Counted from the first letter of the stretch, positions 1 to 5,958 are shown. The stretch is DNA of 8,709 nucleotides from Hungatella sp. UBA5982 (GCA_002429965.1 DJBG01000227.1:39028-47736); one strand, 5' to 3'. Notes: generated by a model not told the origin, from the letters alone. Numbers and translations: made by a program.

Positions 1-58
1 AGGAATATACGGTGAGAAATATGCAGCATATTGTAAAAAGGTCAGGCGGTTTCTATAG
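1..58 (+). CDS. C-terminal end of a possible isoprenylcysteine/phospholipid methyltransferase-like protein (partial)
   Basis: An open frame enters from the left edge (first full codon at base 2) and stops at TAG 56-58. Its last 18 residues read GIYGEKYAAYCKKVRRFL. The pattern Y-G-E-x-Y-x-x-Y-x-x-x-V-R-R-F is what I know from the C-termini of small membrane methyltransferases of the isoprenylcysteine carboxyl methyltransferase / phospholipid methyltransferase type, where this basic tail follows the last membrane helix. Only 18 residues are visible, so the family is a guess from one motif. That a reading frame ends here is more secure. No terminator is obvious in the 80 bp that follow. Confidence 0.35.
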   Translation, partial: GIYGEKYAAYCKKVRRFL

Positions 59-172
59 TCCGGTTACGGCAGAGGAAGGATATCCGATTCCAATAAAGCG
101 CAGATTTTTTTATATCCCTGAGACATAGCAAAGACCTGATTTTTGCTGAGGTATAGGAAAGGATGGTTACTT

Positions 173-697
173 TTGATAGGAAATAAAATAATAGGGCAAC
201 AGGAATACAATATCCGTTTATTATCGGGAAATGATGAGATTGATGTACAAAATCTATGCGAAAGATGTTCGGATTTCTTTGAGTTAATTGAAGGCAGGCT
301 GCCAGAAAAAGATGCTGGAAACAGCATTCTGTTTGACTTGCCACCGGGTAAAGCGCTGAAAGACAAGTATGTTTTTGGAGTTTATAAAAAGAATGGTGTT
401 TTAATTGCAGTAATTGATATGGTTAAAGATTATAAAGCCACTGGAGAATGGATCATAGGTTTATTTATGCTTGACCCAGATGAAAGAGGTAACCGTTTGG
501 GAAGGAGATTGCATGATTCTATAAAAGACTGGGTCTTGGAAGAACATGGCAGGGCATTAAGAATCGGAGTGGTAGAAGAGAACCGCAGAGGGCATAAGTT
601 CTGGTGTAAAATGGGATATATTGAAGTGGACAGGGTGAAAATGACCTATGGAAATAAAGAACATACAGTAAAAGTTATGAACCTGTTTCTTAAGTGA
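173..697 (+). CDS. GNAT-family N-acetyltransferase
   Basis: Cytosolic acetyl-CoA-dependent N-acetyltransferase of unknown substrate. I choose TTG 173 (174 residues, beginning MIGNKIIGQQEYNIRLL) because AGGAAAGGA at 155-163 lies 9 bases upstream. A start at TTG 143 would place that ribosome site inside the gene. The GNAT fold is seen in order: beta strand YVFGVYKKNGVLIAVID (residues about 66-82), the beta4 strand and pyrophosphate loop GLFMLDPDERGNRLGRRL (96-113), then a helix, and the late motif NRRGHKFWCKMGY typical of the beta5/alpha4 region (F-W-x-K-x-G-Y/F). One oddity is the loop RGNRLG, where the family norm is R/Q-x-x-G-x-G/A, so an Arg (residue 108) takes the place of the first Gly. 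The length is normal for a single-domain GNAT. The next gene lies 67 bp downstream with its own ribosome site and no terminator between, so co-transcription is possible. Confidence 0.85.
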   Translation: MIGNKIIGQQEYNIRLLSGNDEIDVQNLCERCSDFFELIEGRLPEKDAGNSILFDLPPGKALKDKYVFGVYKKNGVLIAVIDMVKDYKATGEWIIGLFMLDPDERGNRLGRRLHDSIKDWVLEEHGRALRIGVVEENRRGHKFWCKMGYIEVDRVKMTYGNKEHTVKVMNLFLK

Positions 698-764
698 CAG
701 CTTAATCGCCCGATGGAGCGGGGAGGACGGTTGAACTATCTGCAAAATATAAGGTGGATGAACA

Positions 765-1103
765 ATGGATAAAAGTAAAAGTTTAAATGACTATTTTCCT
801 TTTTTTGATAGCTTTTTGCGAAGCAGAAAACTGCGGTTCGGTATCGTACTTAACCATAAGGATGTTCGTTTTGAGCTTTGGTTAATGGGACAGAACGCAG
901 AGGATCAAAGGAATTATTGGGAACTGTTAAAAGACGCGAAATGGAACAAAGGCCGTTCGGTTATGCCAAGATATTCTGTTCTTGAAGTAGTATTAGTTGA
1001 AGCGCCGGATTTTAATGACTTAGACACTCTTTCCGCTGAAATTATAAATCGTGGGATTAGCGTCACAGAGGAAATACAGGATTTTATAAAACGTATAGAA
1101 TAG
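765..1103 (+). CDS. Small conserved hypothetical protein, DUF7000-like, apparently N-terminally short
   Basis: A 112-residue soluble protein without signal peptide or membrane segment. ATG 765 is supported by AAGGTGG at 751-757, 7 bases upstream. The core LRFGIVLNHKDVRFELWL (residues about 23-40), then GQN-x3-Q-x2-YW and a later EAPDFND, resembles from memory the DUF7000 family. Those proteins carry a similar L-K/R-x-x-I-V-x-x-H...R-F-E-V/L-W-L core but are usually about 150-170 residues, with an N-terminal helical part missing here. Function is unknown in the family. After nine residues (MDKSKSLND) the chain runs straight into YFPFFDSFL, which in relatives I would expect in mid-protein. An old in-frame deletion is therefore possible, but the good ribosome site suggests the gene is still expressed. 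It ends 7 bp before a strong shared terminator. Confidence 0.6.
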   Translation: MDKSKSLNDYFPFFDSFLRSRKLRFGIVLNHKDVRFELWLMGQNAEDQRNYWELLKDAKWNKGRSVMPRYSVLEVVLVEAPDFNDLDTLSAEIINRGISVTEEIQDFIKRIE

Positions 1104-1109
1104 AAACGG

Positions 1110-1161
1110 AAAGGTTGTGCTGCAAAACCAATTCACGCTGGTTTTGCGGCACGACCTTTTT
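1110..1161. terminator. Strong bidirectional intrinsic terminator between convergent genes
   Basis: Two 21-base arms (1110-1130 and 1139-1159) pair along their full length with only two G-U wobbles in the plus-strand transcript, around the 8-base loop ATTCACGC. On the plus strand a T-run (TTTTT, 1157-1161) ends the structure, terminating the gene that stops at 1103. On the minus strand the same hairpin lies 15 bp past the amine oxidase stop and is followed by a T-rich stretch after a short CC, so it probably serves that gene too. Confidence 0.85.
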
Positions 1162-1174
1162 CCAATACCTTATA

Positions 1175-2857
1175 TTATGAAAGCTGGCTATGAAAAGAAT
1201 TCGCCAGCTGATTAGCGGCTTCCTTACCGGTATATAATGCTCCCTGCATCCAGCCGTGTTTTGTGGATAAGTGTTCACCGGCAAAGTAAATCCTTTGATT
1301 AAATTCAGGCTTCAGCATCTCATAGGCAAATAATTTTTTCTGACCAGGGAGCGCCATAGCAAAAGCACCCCGGTTAAAAGGCTGATTATCCCATACAACT
1401 GTCTTATGGTCTTTCACAACGGAATCTAAGAATCCCCTTGGCAATCCGTGAACTTCTTCCACATTTTCCTTTATCAGTTCATACCGGAGTGATTCTTCCA
1501 TATTACCCACTCTTGTTGAATTTAAATGATAATTATATGAAGCTACCAGCACACCAGGTTCATTTGGTGAGCAGGAGGATACATCAGGGCAAAGAAGATG
1601 ATCTCCCGGATAGAAGATGGACTGAATAGGCAGGTCTGTCTGGGAAAATCCTCCCACCATACGTCCGTAATCTGCATCCTGTTCCCAAAAACGTTCATTG
1701 CACATAAATAACGTTTTTTGAGAATTAATATAATTAAACTCTAAAATGGCCTGCATCTTAGGATTGCTGAAAAATGGTTTGATTTCAACTTCCCTCAGAG
1801 TGGAGTAGGGAATTGCACATATAACGTAATCAAAAACATCGGCAGTTCTCCTGAAATCCCGCACATTGCGATGCGCCAGGACTATTTGATTGCTGTTGGG
1901 CAGCTGATAAATGCCTGTAACCGTTTGGCCAGGCTGATAAGTAACCGTGCCAAGCTGGGAAGCCGGAATATCTTGATACTGAGGCGGATTGTCTGTGAAA
2001 AAGGATTGGACAAAAGCATATGGCAGGTTTACAATTCCGCCTTCGATGGTATAGGTGTTGCGGTAGTCGAGGGTATATTCCTCATGGGTGATTTCATCGT
2101 AACTGGCATACAGCAGAGCGCCGGTCCCTGGACTTACCCCTGAGATCAAGCTGATCGCCCCCTGGCTTAATCCCAGATTTTCTAAGGTCTGCCGTACAGA
2201 ATAGTTTGTGAGAGTCAGATATTCCGGGGAATATTCCGGTAGAATTTGTATTAGCTCTGCCCGGATATCAGGCGGAAGCTGCATCATGAGATACAAAAAG
2301 GCATAATCATCAAGCTCTGCCCAGGGAGTGCTTCTTTCCTGGGGAGTCAAATCGTATAAGGGATAAAGCATCTGCTCGATGGAGTGTGATGTTCTCAAAC
2401 GGGTATTATGTACGTATAAAAAATTGTTGCGTTGCCTTACTGACAGAGGACGGGTGTTAAGGCCAAGCAAATTGATATAATGCCAGGTGGTTTCATGAGT
2501 TACCGGAATTCTGTGAGCGCCGAATTCATTGTAGTATTTGCCTTCTGGATCGAAATAATAGGTATAAACTCTTCCTCCGATTCTATTTTCATTGGCTTCC
2601 AGTATTGTAATATCGGCTCCCAGCTTACGAAGCTCGAATGCAGCGGATAAACCGGCAAGACCTCCTCCGATAACGCCAATTTTTACTCCTTTCAGTTCTC
2701 CCGGCGATGCATAATTTGTGATATCCGAGGGAGGACTTAGTAAATTAACAATATAATCGTAATCTTCAGGCCGGCCTGCCGTTTTTAATGAATTTCTGAT
2801 CATTTCGCGCCGTTGTTCATTTGTAGGATTTAATACTTGATTTAATGGAACAGCCAT
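1175..2857 (-). CDS. Flavin (FAD) monoamine oxidase / L-amino-acid oxidase-like protein
   Basis: A 560-residue flavoenzyme of the amine oxidase superfamily. Members oxidise an amine or L-amino acid with FAD and give imine, then aldehyde or keto acid, plus ammonia and, with O2, H2O2. Seen: a helical N-terminal extension of about 57 residues; the Rossmann FAD motif GGGLAG at 64-69 (GxGxxG) with Glu87 ending beta2; RIGGR at 92-96; Lys381 in SQKTLF just before ERFWE, the usual place of the lysine that sits over the flavin N5; and the C-terminal FAD motif FAGEH (525-529) with HGW (534-536), Trp536 being a candidate aromatic-cage residue. No signal peptide, so cytosolic. The start is supported by CGAGG on the minus strand (complement of 2866-2870), 8 bases before ATG. 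It is divergent from the WYL regulator and convergent with the preceding small gene. The substrate cannot be read from the sequence. Confidence 0.9.
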   Translation of the reverse strand: MAVPLNQVLNPTNEQRREMIRNSLKTAGRPEDYDYIVNLLSPPSDITNYASPGELKGVKIGVIGGGLAGLSAAFELRKLGADITILEANENRIGGRVYTYYFDPEGKYYNEFGAHRIPVTHETTWHYINLLGLNTRPLSVRQRNNFLYVHNTRLRTSHSIEQMLYPLYDLTPQERSTPWAELDDYAFLYLMMQLPPDIRAELIQILPEYSPEYLTLTNYSVRQTLENLGLSQGAISLISGVSPGTGALLYASYDEITHEEYTLDYRNTYTIEGGIVNLPYAFVQSFFTDNPPQYQDIPASQLGTVTYQPGQTVTGIYQLPNSNQIVLAHRNVRDFRRTADVFDYVICAIPYSTLREVEIKPFFSNPKMQAILEFNYINSQKTLFMCNERFWEQDADYGRMVGGFSQTDLPIQSIFYPGDHLLCPDVSSCSPNEPGVLVASYNYHLNSTRVGNMEESLRYELIKENVEEVHGLPRGFLDSVVKDHKTVVWDNQPFNRGAFAMALPGQKKLFAYEMLKPEFNQRIYFAGEHLSTKHGWMQGALYTGKEAANQLANSFHSQLS

Positions 2858-2909
2858 TGATTATACCTCGTAATATCATACAGTAGTAATATATTGGAGA
2901 CCTTCCACG

Positions 2910-2959
2910 AATATAACAAAATAGGGCAGTCATGAGCTGCAGGCCATCACAATATAACA
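2910..2959. repeat. Direct repeat AATATAACA, two copies
   Basis: Identical 9-mers at 2910-2918 and 2951-2959, start to start 41 bp, close to four helical turns. They lie 53-102 bp upstream of the amine oxidase start (TGTTATATT on its strand). The spacing would suit two protomers binding one DNA face, but two AT-rich 9-mers can also arise by chance. Confidence 0.35.
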
Positions 2960-3081
2960 CTCTTTGGTATGGAGCTAAGGTAATTGCTGCACAAGGATAG
3001 GCCGGTGACGGTATTTTGTGGAAAAAAGACGGACAGTATGCTCGGCGGAATGAAAATATATCATGATCATTGATTTTCTAT

Positions 3082-3110
3082 TTGTAATTTCAAGGTTTAT
3101 TGTGTAAATT
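3082..3110 (+). promoter_or_regulatory. Possible sigma-A promoter upstream of the WYL regulator (distal)
   Basis: TTGTAA (3082-3087), a 17-bp spacer and TAAATT (3105-3110). Both boxes match 4 of 6 consensus bases, with ideal spacing. It would give a leader of about 115 bases before the regulator start. An alternative nearer promoter exists at 3202-3207, so which one is used is open. Confidence 0.3.
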
Positions 3111-3169
3111 AATTACAGAGGATAAATACAGGGTTACCGACACAATCCCCATCTTTTTATCTTCCAATG

Positions 3170-3207
3170 GCATGCCGAGCATGCGATTCTAATGATTAAT
3201 TTAAAAT
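3170..3207 (+). promoter_or_regulatory. Possible proximal promoter of the WYL regulator with a doubled GCATGC in the -35 slot
   Basis: TAAAAT at 3202-3207 matches 5 of 6 bases of a -10 box and is 23 bp before the start codon. Exactly 17 bp upstream, where a -35 box should be, stands GCATGC (3179-3184), the second half of GCATGC-CGA-GCATGC. With no -35 consensus, the element could be a regulator site (autoregulation). This is inference from position only. Confidence 0.3.
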
Positions 3208-3230
3208 AAGTGAATAAATGAGGTTAGGCA

Positions 3231-4193
3231 ATGTCTAAAAACGATAATATGCTGGCAATTCTCTGGATGCTGAATTCAGGAGCAAAAATTACTGCGAAAC
3301 AAATAGCGGAAAGGCTGGAGATCAATATACGGACTGTTTACCGTTATATTGACTCGCTTTGTGCCAGCGGGGTACCGATTGTATCCGATGCAGGGCAGAA
3401 TGGCGGATATAGTCTGCTGAATGATTTTATCAATGCGCCTTTATTTTTTGATGTCGATGAACAAAAGGCCATTCTCCATGCCGCAGTGTTTGCAAAAGAA
3501 GCAGGATACCCCTTTAATGAAGCATTAAGCAGGGCAACTGAAAAACTGAAAATGTATTCCAACCGGGAACAGGAACGCATTCTCAAGCGCCATTTAACCG
3601 GTTTTGAAGTGATAAGCCGTGATATCGATCCTTCTGTTAAGCCCAAATTGGTAGAATTGGAGCGGGCTGTGGCAAACGAGTATTCCGTGGAAATTGAATA
3701 TCGTACAAGCCGTGAAGAAGAACCCAGACAAAGGGTGATTGATCCTTACGGCGTAATTTATTGGAACAATAAATGGTACACCATTGGATTTTGCCACTTG
3801 AGAGAAGAAATCCGCAGCTTTCGTGCTGAACGGATTTTACAGATAAATCGGACGCAAATGACTTTTAAACGGCCGGAAGCCTTTTCCGCCAAAAAATTCT
3901 TCTTACAGAATCTTTTGCCTGACTTAGCAAATAAGGACAGGGTGGTTTCAGTAGTGATCAGGGGCAGGGCAGAGGCCTTGGATGACTTGAGCATTCACTG
4001 GTTTTTAGGCCATCATCTGAAAGAGAGGACTTCAAACCAGGCTGTCTTTTTACTTGATGAAAGAGTAATGAATGGATATGTGCCTCATTTTCTCTTATCC
4101 TACGGGAGGGCCATTGAGATCGTGGAACCTGAGAGCCTGAAGAAAAGAATGGCAGCCATTGCGTCAGAGCTAATGGAATATTATAAAATTTAA
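3231..4193 (+). CDS. YafY-type helix-turn-helix transcriptional regulator with WYL domain
   Basis: A 320-residue DNA-binding regulator. Seen: an N-terminal winged HTH of the HTH_11 type (residues about 7-62), with recognition helix INIRTVYRYIDSL (31-43) and wing GQNGGYSLL (55-63), and a WYL ligand-sensing domain. In the WYL domain DPYGVIYWNNKWYT contains W182-Y183-T184 in place of W-Y-L, and RSFRAERI (195-202) is the usual R-x-F-R-x-x-R-I strand. A C-terminal WCX-like region follows, to residue 320. WYL domains sense small ligands or nucleic acids; no ligand can be deduced. ATG 3231 follows GAGGT at 3220-3224. The gene is divergent from the amine oxidase and 80 bp before the VOC gene on the same strand. 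A perfect palindrome in that 80-bp gap suggests the VOC gene as a target. Confidence 0.9.
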   Translation: MSKNDNMLAILWMLNSGAKITAKQIAERLEINIRTVYRYIDSLCASGVPIVSDAGQNGGYSLLNDFINAPLFFDVDEQKAILHAAVFAKEAGYPFNEALSRATEKLKMYSNREQERILKRHLTGFEVISRDIDPSVKPKLVELERAVANEYSVEIEYRTSREEEPRQRVIDPYGVIYWNNKWYTIGFCHLREEIRSFRAERILQINRTQMTFKRPEAFSAKKFFLQNLLPDLANKDRVVSVVIRGRAEALDDLSIHWFLGHHLKERTSNQAVFLLDERVMNGYVPHFLLSYGRAIEIVEPESLKKRMAAIASELMEYYKI

Positions 4194-4200
4194 CGATAAT

Positions 4201-4219
4201 ACTGACAGCAGCTGTCAGT
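4201..4219. promoter_or_regulatory. Perfect 19-bp palindrome, likely operator of the WYL regulator
   Basis: ACTGACAGCAGCTGTCAGT is two 9-base arms around a single central A with no mismatch. It begins 8 bp after the WYL gene stop and lies over the -35 region of the promoter whose -10 is at 4230-4235. A protein bound here would either block RNA polymerase or replace the missing -35 contact. There is no T-run behind it, so it is not a terminator. That the neighbouring WYL protein binds it is inferred from adjacency. Confidence 0.7.
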
Positions 4220-4229
4220 GCAGATGCTT

Positions 4230-4235
4230 TATAAT
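4230..4235 (+). promoter_or_regulatory. -10 box of the VOC gene promoter
   Basis: A perfect TATAAT. No sequence close to TTGACA lies 16-18 bp upstream, since that place holds the right half of the palindrome. A start of transcription near 4242 would leave a leader of about 32 bases with a strong AAGGAGG site (4260-4266). Confidence 0.6.
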
Positions 4236-4273
4236 GAGAAAAATATTGATGATTTGTATAAGGAGGAAGAGCA

Positions 4274-4789
4274 ATGGCGAAATACATGGGTGCAACAGGA
4301 GATCATACAAACAATGGGATGCCGAATGGGTTTACTTCCATAACACCATTTATCGTGGTAAATAACCCCTCGGATGCAATTAAGTTTTATCAGTCCGTAT
4401 TCAATGCAAGGGTTAAGGACAGCACGGAATTTTCCGATGAAAACGGCAATAGAATCATTGTCCATGCGGAATTGGATTTTGGAAACGGCTTTTTGCAGCT
4501 GGGAGCAGCGAATCCGGTCTATAAACTGGTTTTACCGCCTGGGGAGGATAATGCCTGCTATTCTTTGGCAATTTATGTTTCCGATGTTGATCAGGTGTTT
4601 AAAGATGCGGTGGCAAAAGGAGCAAAAGTCCGGGAGCCTGTTGCGAACTTTGTTTCAGGGGACCGGTTTGGAAGTATTTTGGATCCATTCGGAGTGAGAT
4701 GGTCCATTATGACCAGGATCGAGGATTTATCAGAAGAAGAAAGCAGCCGAAGAGTAGAAGAATGGGCAAAGAGCATGAGCAAGGAATAG
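4274..4789 (+). CDS. PhnB-like VOC-fold protein (glyoxalase/bleomycin-resistance superfamily)
   Basis: A 171-residue cytosolic protein of the vicinal oxygen chelate superfamily, whose members are metal-dependent lyases/dioxygenases or metal-free binding proteins. Seen: SITPFIVVNNPSDAIKFYQSVFNA (residues 22-45) is the first beta-alpha unit typical of PhnB-like proteins. HAEL (64-67) carries the usual first metal-ligand His. SLAIYVSDVDQVFKDAVAKGAKV begins the second half. DRFGSILDPFGVRWSI ends it, with DPFGVRW at 137-143 where relatives often have DPFGHRW. The acidic tail DLSEEESSRRVEEWAKS is typical of the PhnB group. Residues 1-18 form a short extra N-terminus; the start is set by AAGGAGG 7 bases upstream. 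The name PhnB comes from the E. coli phn region, but phosphonate use is not implied. It probably answers to the WYL regulator through the palindrome at 4201-4219. Confidence 0.87.
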   Translation: MAKYMGATGDHTNNGMPNGFTSITPFIVVNNPSDAIKFYQSVFNARVKDSTEFSDENGNRIIVHAELDFGNGFLQLGAANPVYKLVLPPGEDNACYSLAIYVSDVDQVFKDAVAKGAKVREPVANFVSGDRFGSILDPFGVRWSIMTRIEDLSEEESSRRVEEWAKSMSKE

Positions 4790-4885
4790 ATCGCGGAATG
4801 CAATTTGTAATTACTTCAACAATCCAAGTTTGAAGGAGTTGTAGGGCTGTGTGAATGAAGGCATAATTGCTTTGAGGTGAGATCA

Positions 4886-5251
4886 ATGAAAATACGCGAA
4901 GAATATACTTGCCCATTAGAAATTGTCCATGACATGATCAAAGGGAAGTGGAAAACGATTATAGTATTCCAATTAAAAGATGGAAGTAAATCTTTAGCAC
5001 AGCTAAAACGAGATATTACAGGCATCACACAAAAAATGCTCCTACAACATTTGAACGAACTCAGACATTGGGGTGTTGTTGATAAAATAAATTATGAAGG
5101 TTATCCATTACACGTAGAGTATTATTTAACGGAAAGAGGTCAGAAAATGCTGCAGGCAGTGAAGATCATGCAGGAAATCGGAATAGATTATTTGGTTGAG
5201 CATGGTCAAACTGATTTTTTGGACAGCAAAGGCATTAGCTATAAGAAATAA
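4886..5251 (+). CDS. HxlR-family winged-helix transcriptional regulator with a single N-terminal cysteine
   Basis: A 121-residue MarR-like regulator of the HxlR family, expected to act as a dimer. ATG 4886 is chosen because GAGGTGA at 4874-4880 lies 5 bases upstream. The in-frame GTG at 4877 sits inside that ribosome site. Seen: the family opening TCPLEIVHDMIKGKWKTII, the HTH FAQLKRDI-like segment SLAQLKRDITGITQKMLLQHLNELRHWGVVDK, and the wing YEGYPLHVEYYLTERGQKM. Cys9 is the only cysteine and sits at the position that in B. subtilis YodB and related HxlR proteins is the redox or electrophile sensor. The isochorismatase-family gene lies 104 bp downstream with a dyad before its promoter, so it is the likely target. 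The family contains both repressors and activators. Confidence 0.9.
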   Translation: MKIREEYTCPLEIVHDMIKGKWKTIIVFQLKDGSKSLAQLKRDITGITQKMLLQHLNELRHWGVVDKINYEGYPLHVEYYLTERGQKMLQAVKIMQEIGIDYLVEHGQTDFLDSKGISYKK

Positions 5252-5264
5252 AACGGTTTATCCA

Positions 5265-5284
5265 TACCCACTAAAAAGTTGGTA
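5265..5284. promoter_or_regulatory. 20-bp near-perfect dyad, candidate HxlR operator
   Basis: TACCCACTAAAAAGTTGGTA has two 8-base arms with one mismatch around AAAA. The TAC...ACT/AGT...GTA layout with an A-rich centre resembles the kind of site reported for YodB-type HxlR proteins. It starts 14 bp after the HxlR gene stop and spans about -56 to -37 relative to the start predicted from the TATAAT at 5309-5314. That is just upstream of the -35 slot, a position that fits an activator, or a repressor touching its edge. Confidence 0.5.
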
Positions 5285-5285
5285 A

Positions 5286-5314
5286 TTTATTTTTTCTCAC
5301 GGCAGGGGTATAAT
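5286..5314 (+). promoter_or_regulatory. Promoter of the isochorismatase-family gene
   Basis: A perfect -10 box TATAAT at 5309-5314. The -35 slot 17 bp upstream (5286-5291) reads TTTATT, a poor match to TTGACA, so a helper protein may be needed. Transcription would start near 5321, about 35 bases before the start codon. Confidence 0.55.
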
Positions 5315-5355
5315 GCAGATACAAAATAATTGATCTTTAATAAAGGAGAAATGCG

Positions 5356-5913
5356 ATGAATACAGCACTTATATTGGTCGATGTTCAGAATGATTATTTC
5401 AAGGGCGGAAGAAATGAACTAGTGAATCCGGAACAAAGTGTTGCACAGGCTGAAAGGGCTTTGACATTATTCAGGGAGAAAGATTTACCAATTATTTATA
5501 TACAGCATATAAACCTGCAAGAAGGCGCCACATTTTTTCTGCCAAATTCTGACGGAATCAAAATTCATGAACAGATATATCCGTTGGCAAAGGAAAAGAT
5601 AATCACAAAGCACTTCACGGATAGCTTTTTCAAAACAGAACTGCATGAATATCTTAAAGCCTTGGATATAAAACGATTAGTTATTTGCGGCATGATGAGC
5701 CATATGTGTATTGATACTACGGTGAGAATGGCAAAGCAGTTGGGATATGAAGTGCTGCTTTTAGCTGATGCCTGCACCACCAAAGACTTATCATGGAAGG
5801 ATACGCTTATTCCGGCAGAAATTGTTCATCAAACATTTATGGCTTCCTTGCAGGGAACTTTCGCTAAAGTCATAGATACAGATTGCTTAGAATATGAAAT
5901 AAGTGCGATTTAA
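5356..5913 (+). CDS. Isochorismatase-family cysteine hydrolase
   Basis: A 185-residue cytosolic hydrolase of the isochorismatase-like superfamily, which holds nicotinamidases, N-carbamoylsarcosine amidases, isochorismatases and many uncharacterised amidases. The catalytic triad is visible: Asp9 in LVDVQNDYF, Lys85 in ITKHFTDSFF, and the nucleophile Cys118 in GMMSHMCIDTTVR (112-124), where M113-M114 is the usual place of the cis-peptide. The late motif LLLADACTTKDL is also typical. Length is normal for the family. I see no clear nicotinamidase metal-site signature (D-x-H-x2-H), so nicotinamide is less likely; the substrate is open. ATG 5356 follows AAAGGAG at 5342-5348; an ATG at 5351 is out of frame. 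It lies downstream of the HxlR gene with a dyad between, and a terminator follows. Confidence 0.9.
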   Translation: MNTALILVDVQNDYFKGGRNELVNPEQSVAQAERALTLFREKDLPIIYIQHINLQEGATFFLPNSDGIKIHEQIYPLAKEKIITKHFTDSFFKTELHEYLKALDIKRLVICGMMSHMCIDTTVRMAKQLGYEVLLLADACTTKDLSWKDTLIPAEIVHQTFMASLQGTFAKVIDTDCLEYEISAI

Positions 5914-5958
5914 AATATTGCCTCTATTCTTTAGGCAATTAAATAGCGCGCTGTGAAG

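Larger units (their letters stand above)
2858..3230. other. 373-bp divergent intergenic region with spaced repeats, no gene
   Basis: This gap separates the minus-strand amine oxidase from the plus-strand WYL regulator, so it must hold both promoters. I find no credible small gene on either strand and no recognisable riboswitch. It contains a direct repeat AATATAACA (2910-2918 and 2951-2959, 41 bp apart), a widely spaced inverted repeat ATGCTCGGC / GCCGAGCAT (3038-3046 and 3174-3182), and a doubled GCATGC (3170-3175 and 3179-3184). I could not identify a convincing sigma-A promoter for the amine oxidase on the minus strand. Confidence 0.7.

Noticed and set aside
21..128. A 35-codon frame beginning at ATG 21 and overlapping the partial first gene
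   Set aside because: No ribosome site, overlaps the better-supported methyltransferase-like tail in another frame, and matches no family I recognise.
713..772. A 19-codon frame whose stop overlaps the start region of the gene at 765
   Set aside because: It is in the same frame as the preceding GNAT after its stop and has no ribosome site; overlap with the next start looks accidental.
1871..2143. A 90-codon plus-strand frame inside the amine oxidase region
   Set aside because: Antisense shadow of a clear flavoenzyme gene; no ribosome site and no recognisable domain.
4201..4219. The 19-bp palindrome as a terminator of the WYL gene
   Set aside because: No T-run follows and the perfect pairing leaves almost no loop; its position over the next promoter fits an operator better.
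4839..4867. TTGTAG, 17 bp, CATAAT as a promoter for the HxlR gene
   Set aside because: Transcription would start at about 4874, the first base of the ribosome site, leaving almost no leader. The gene may instead be read from the VOC promoter.
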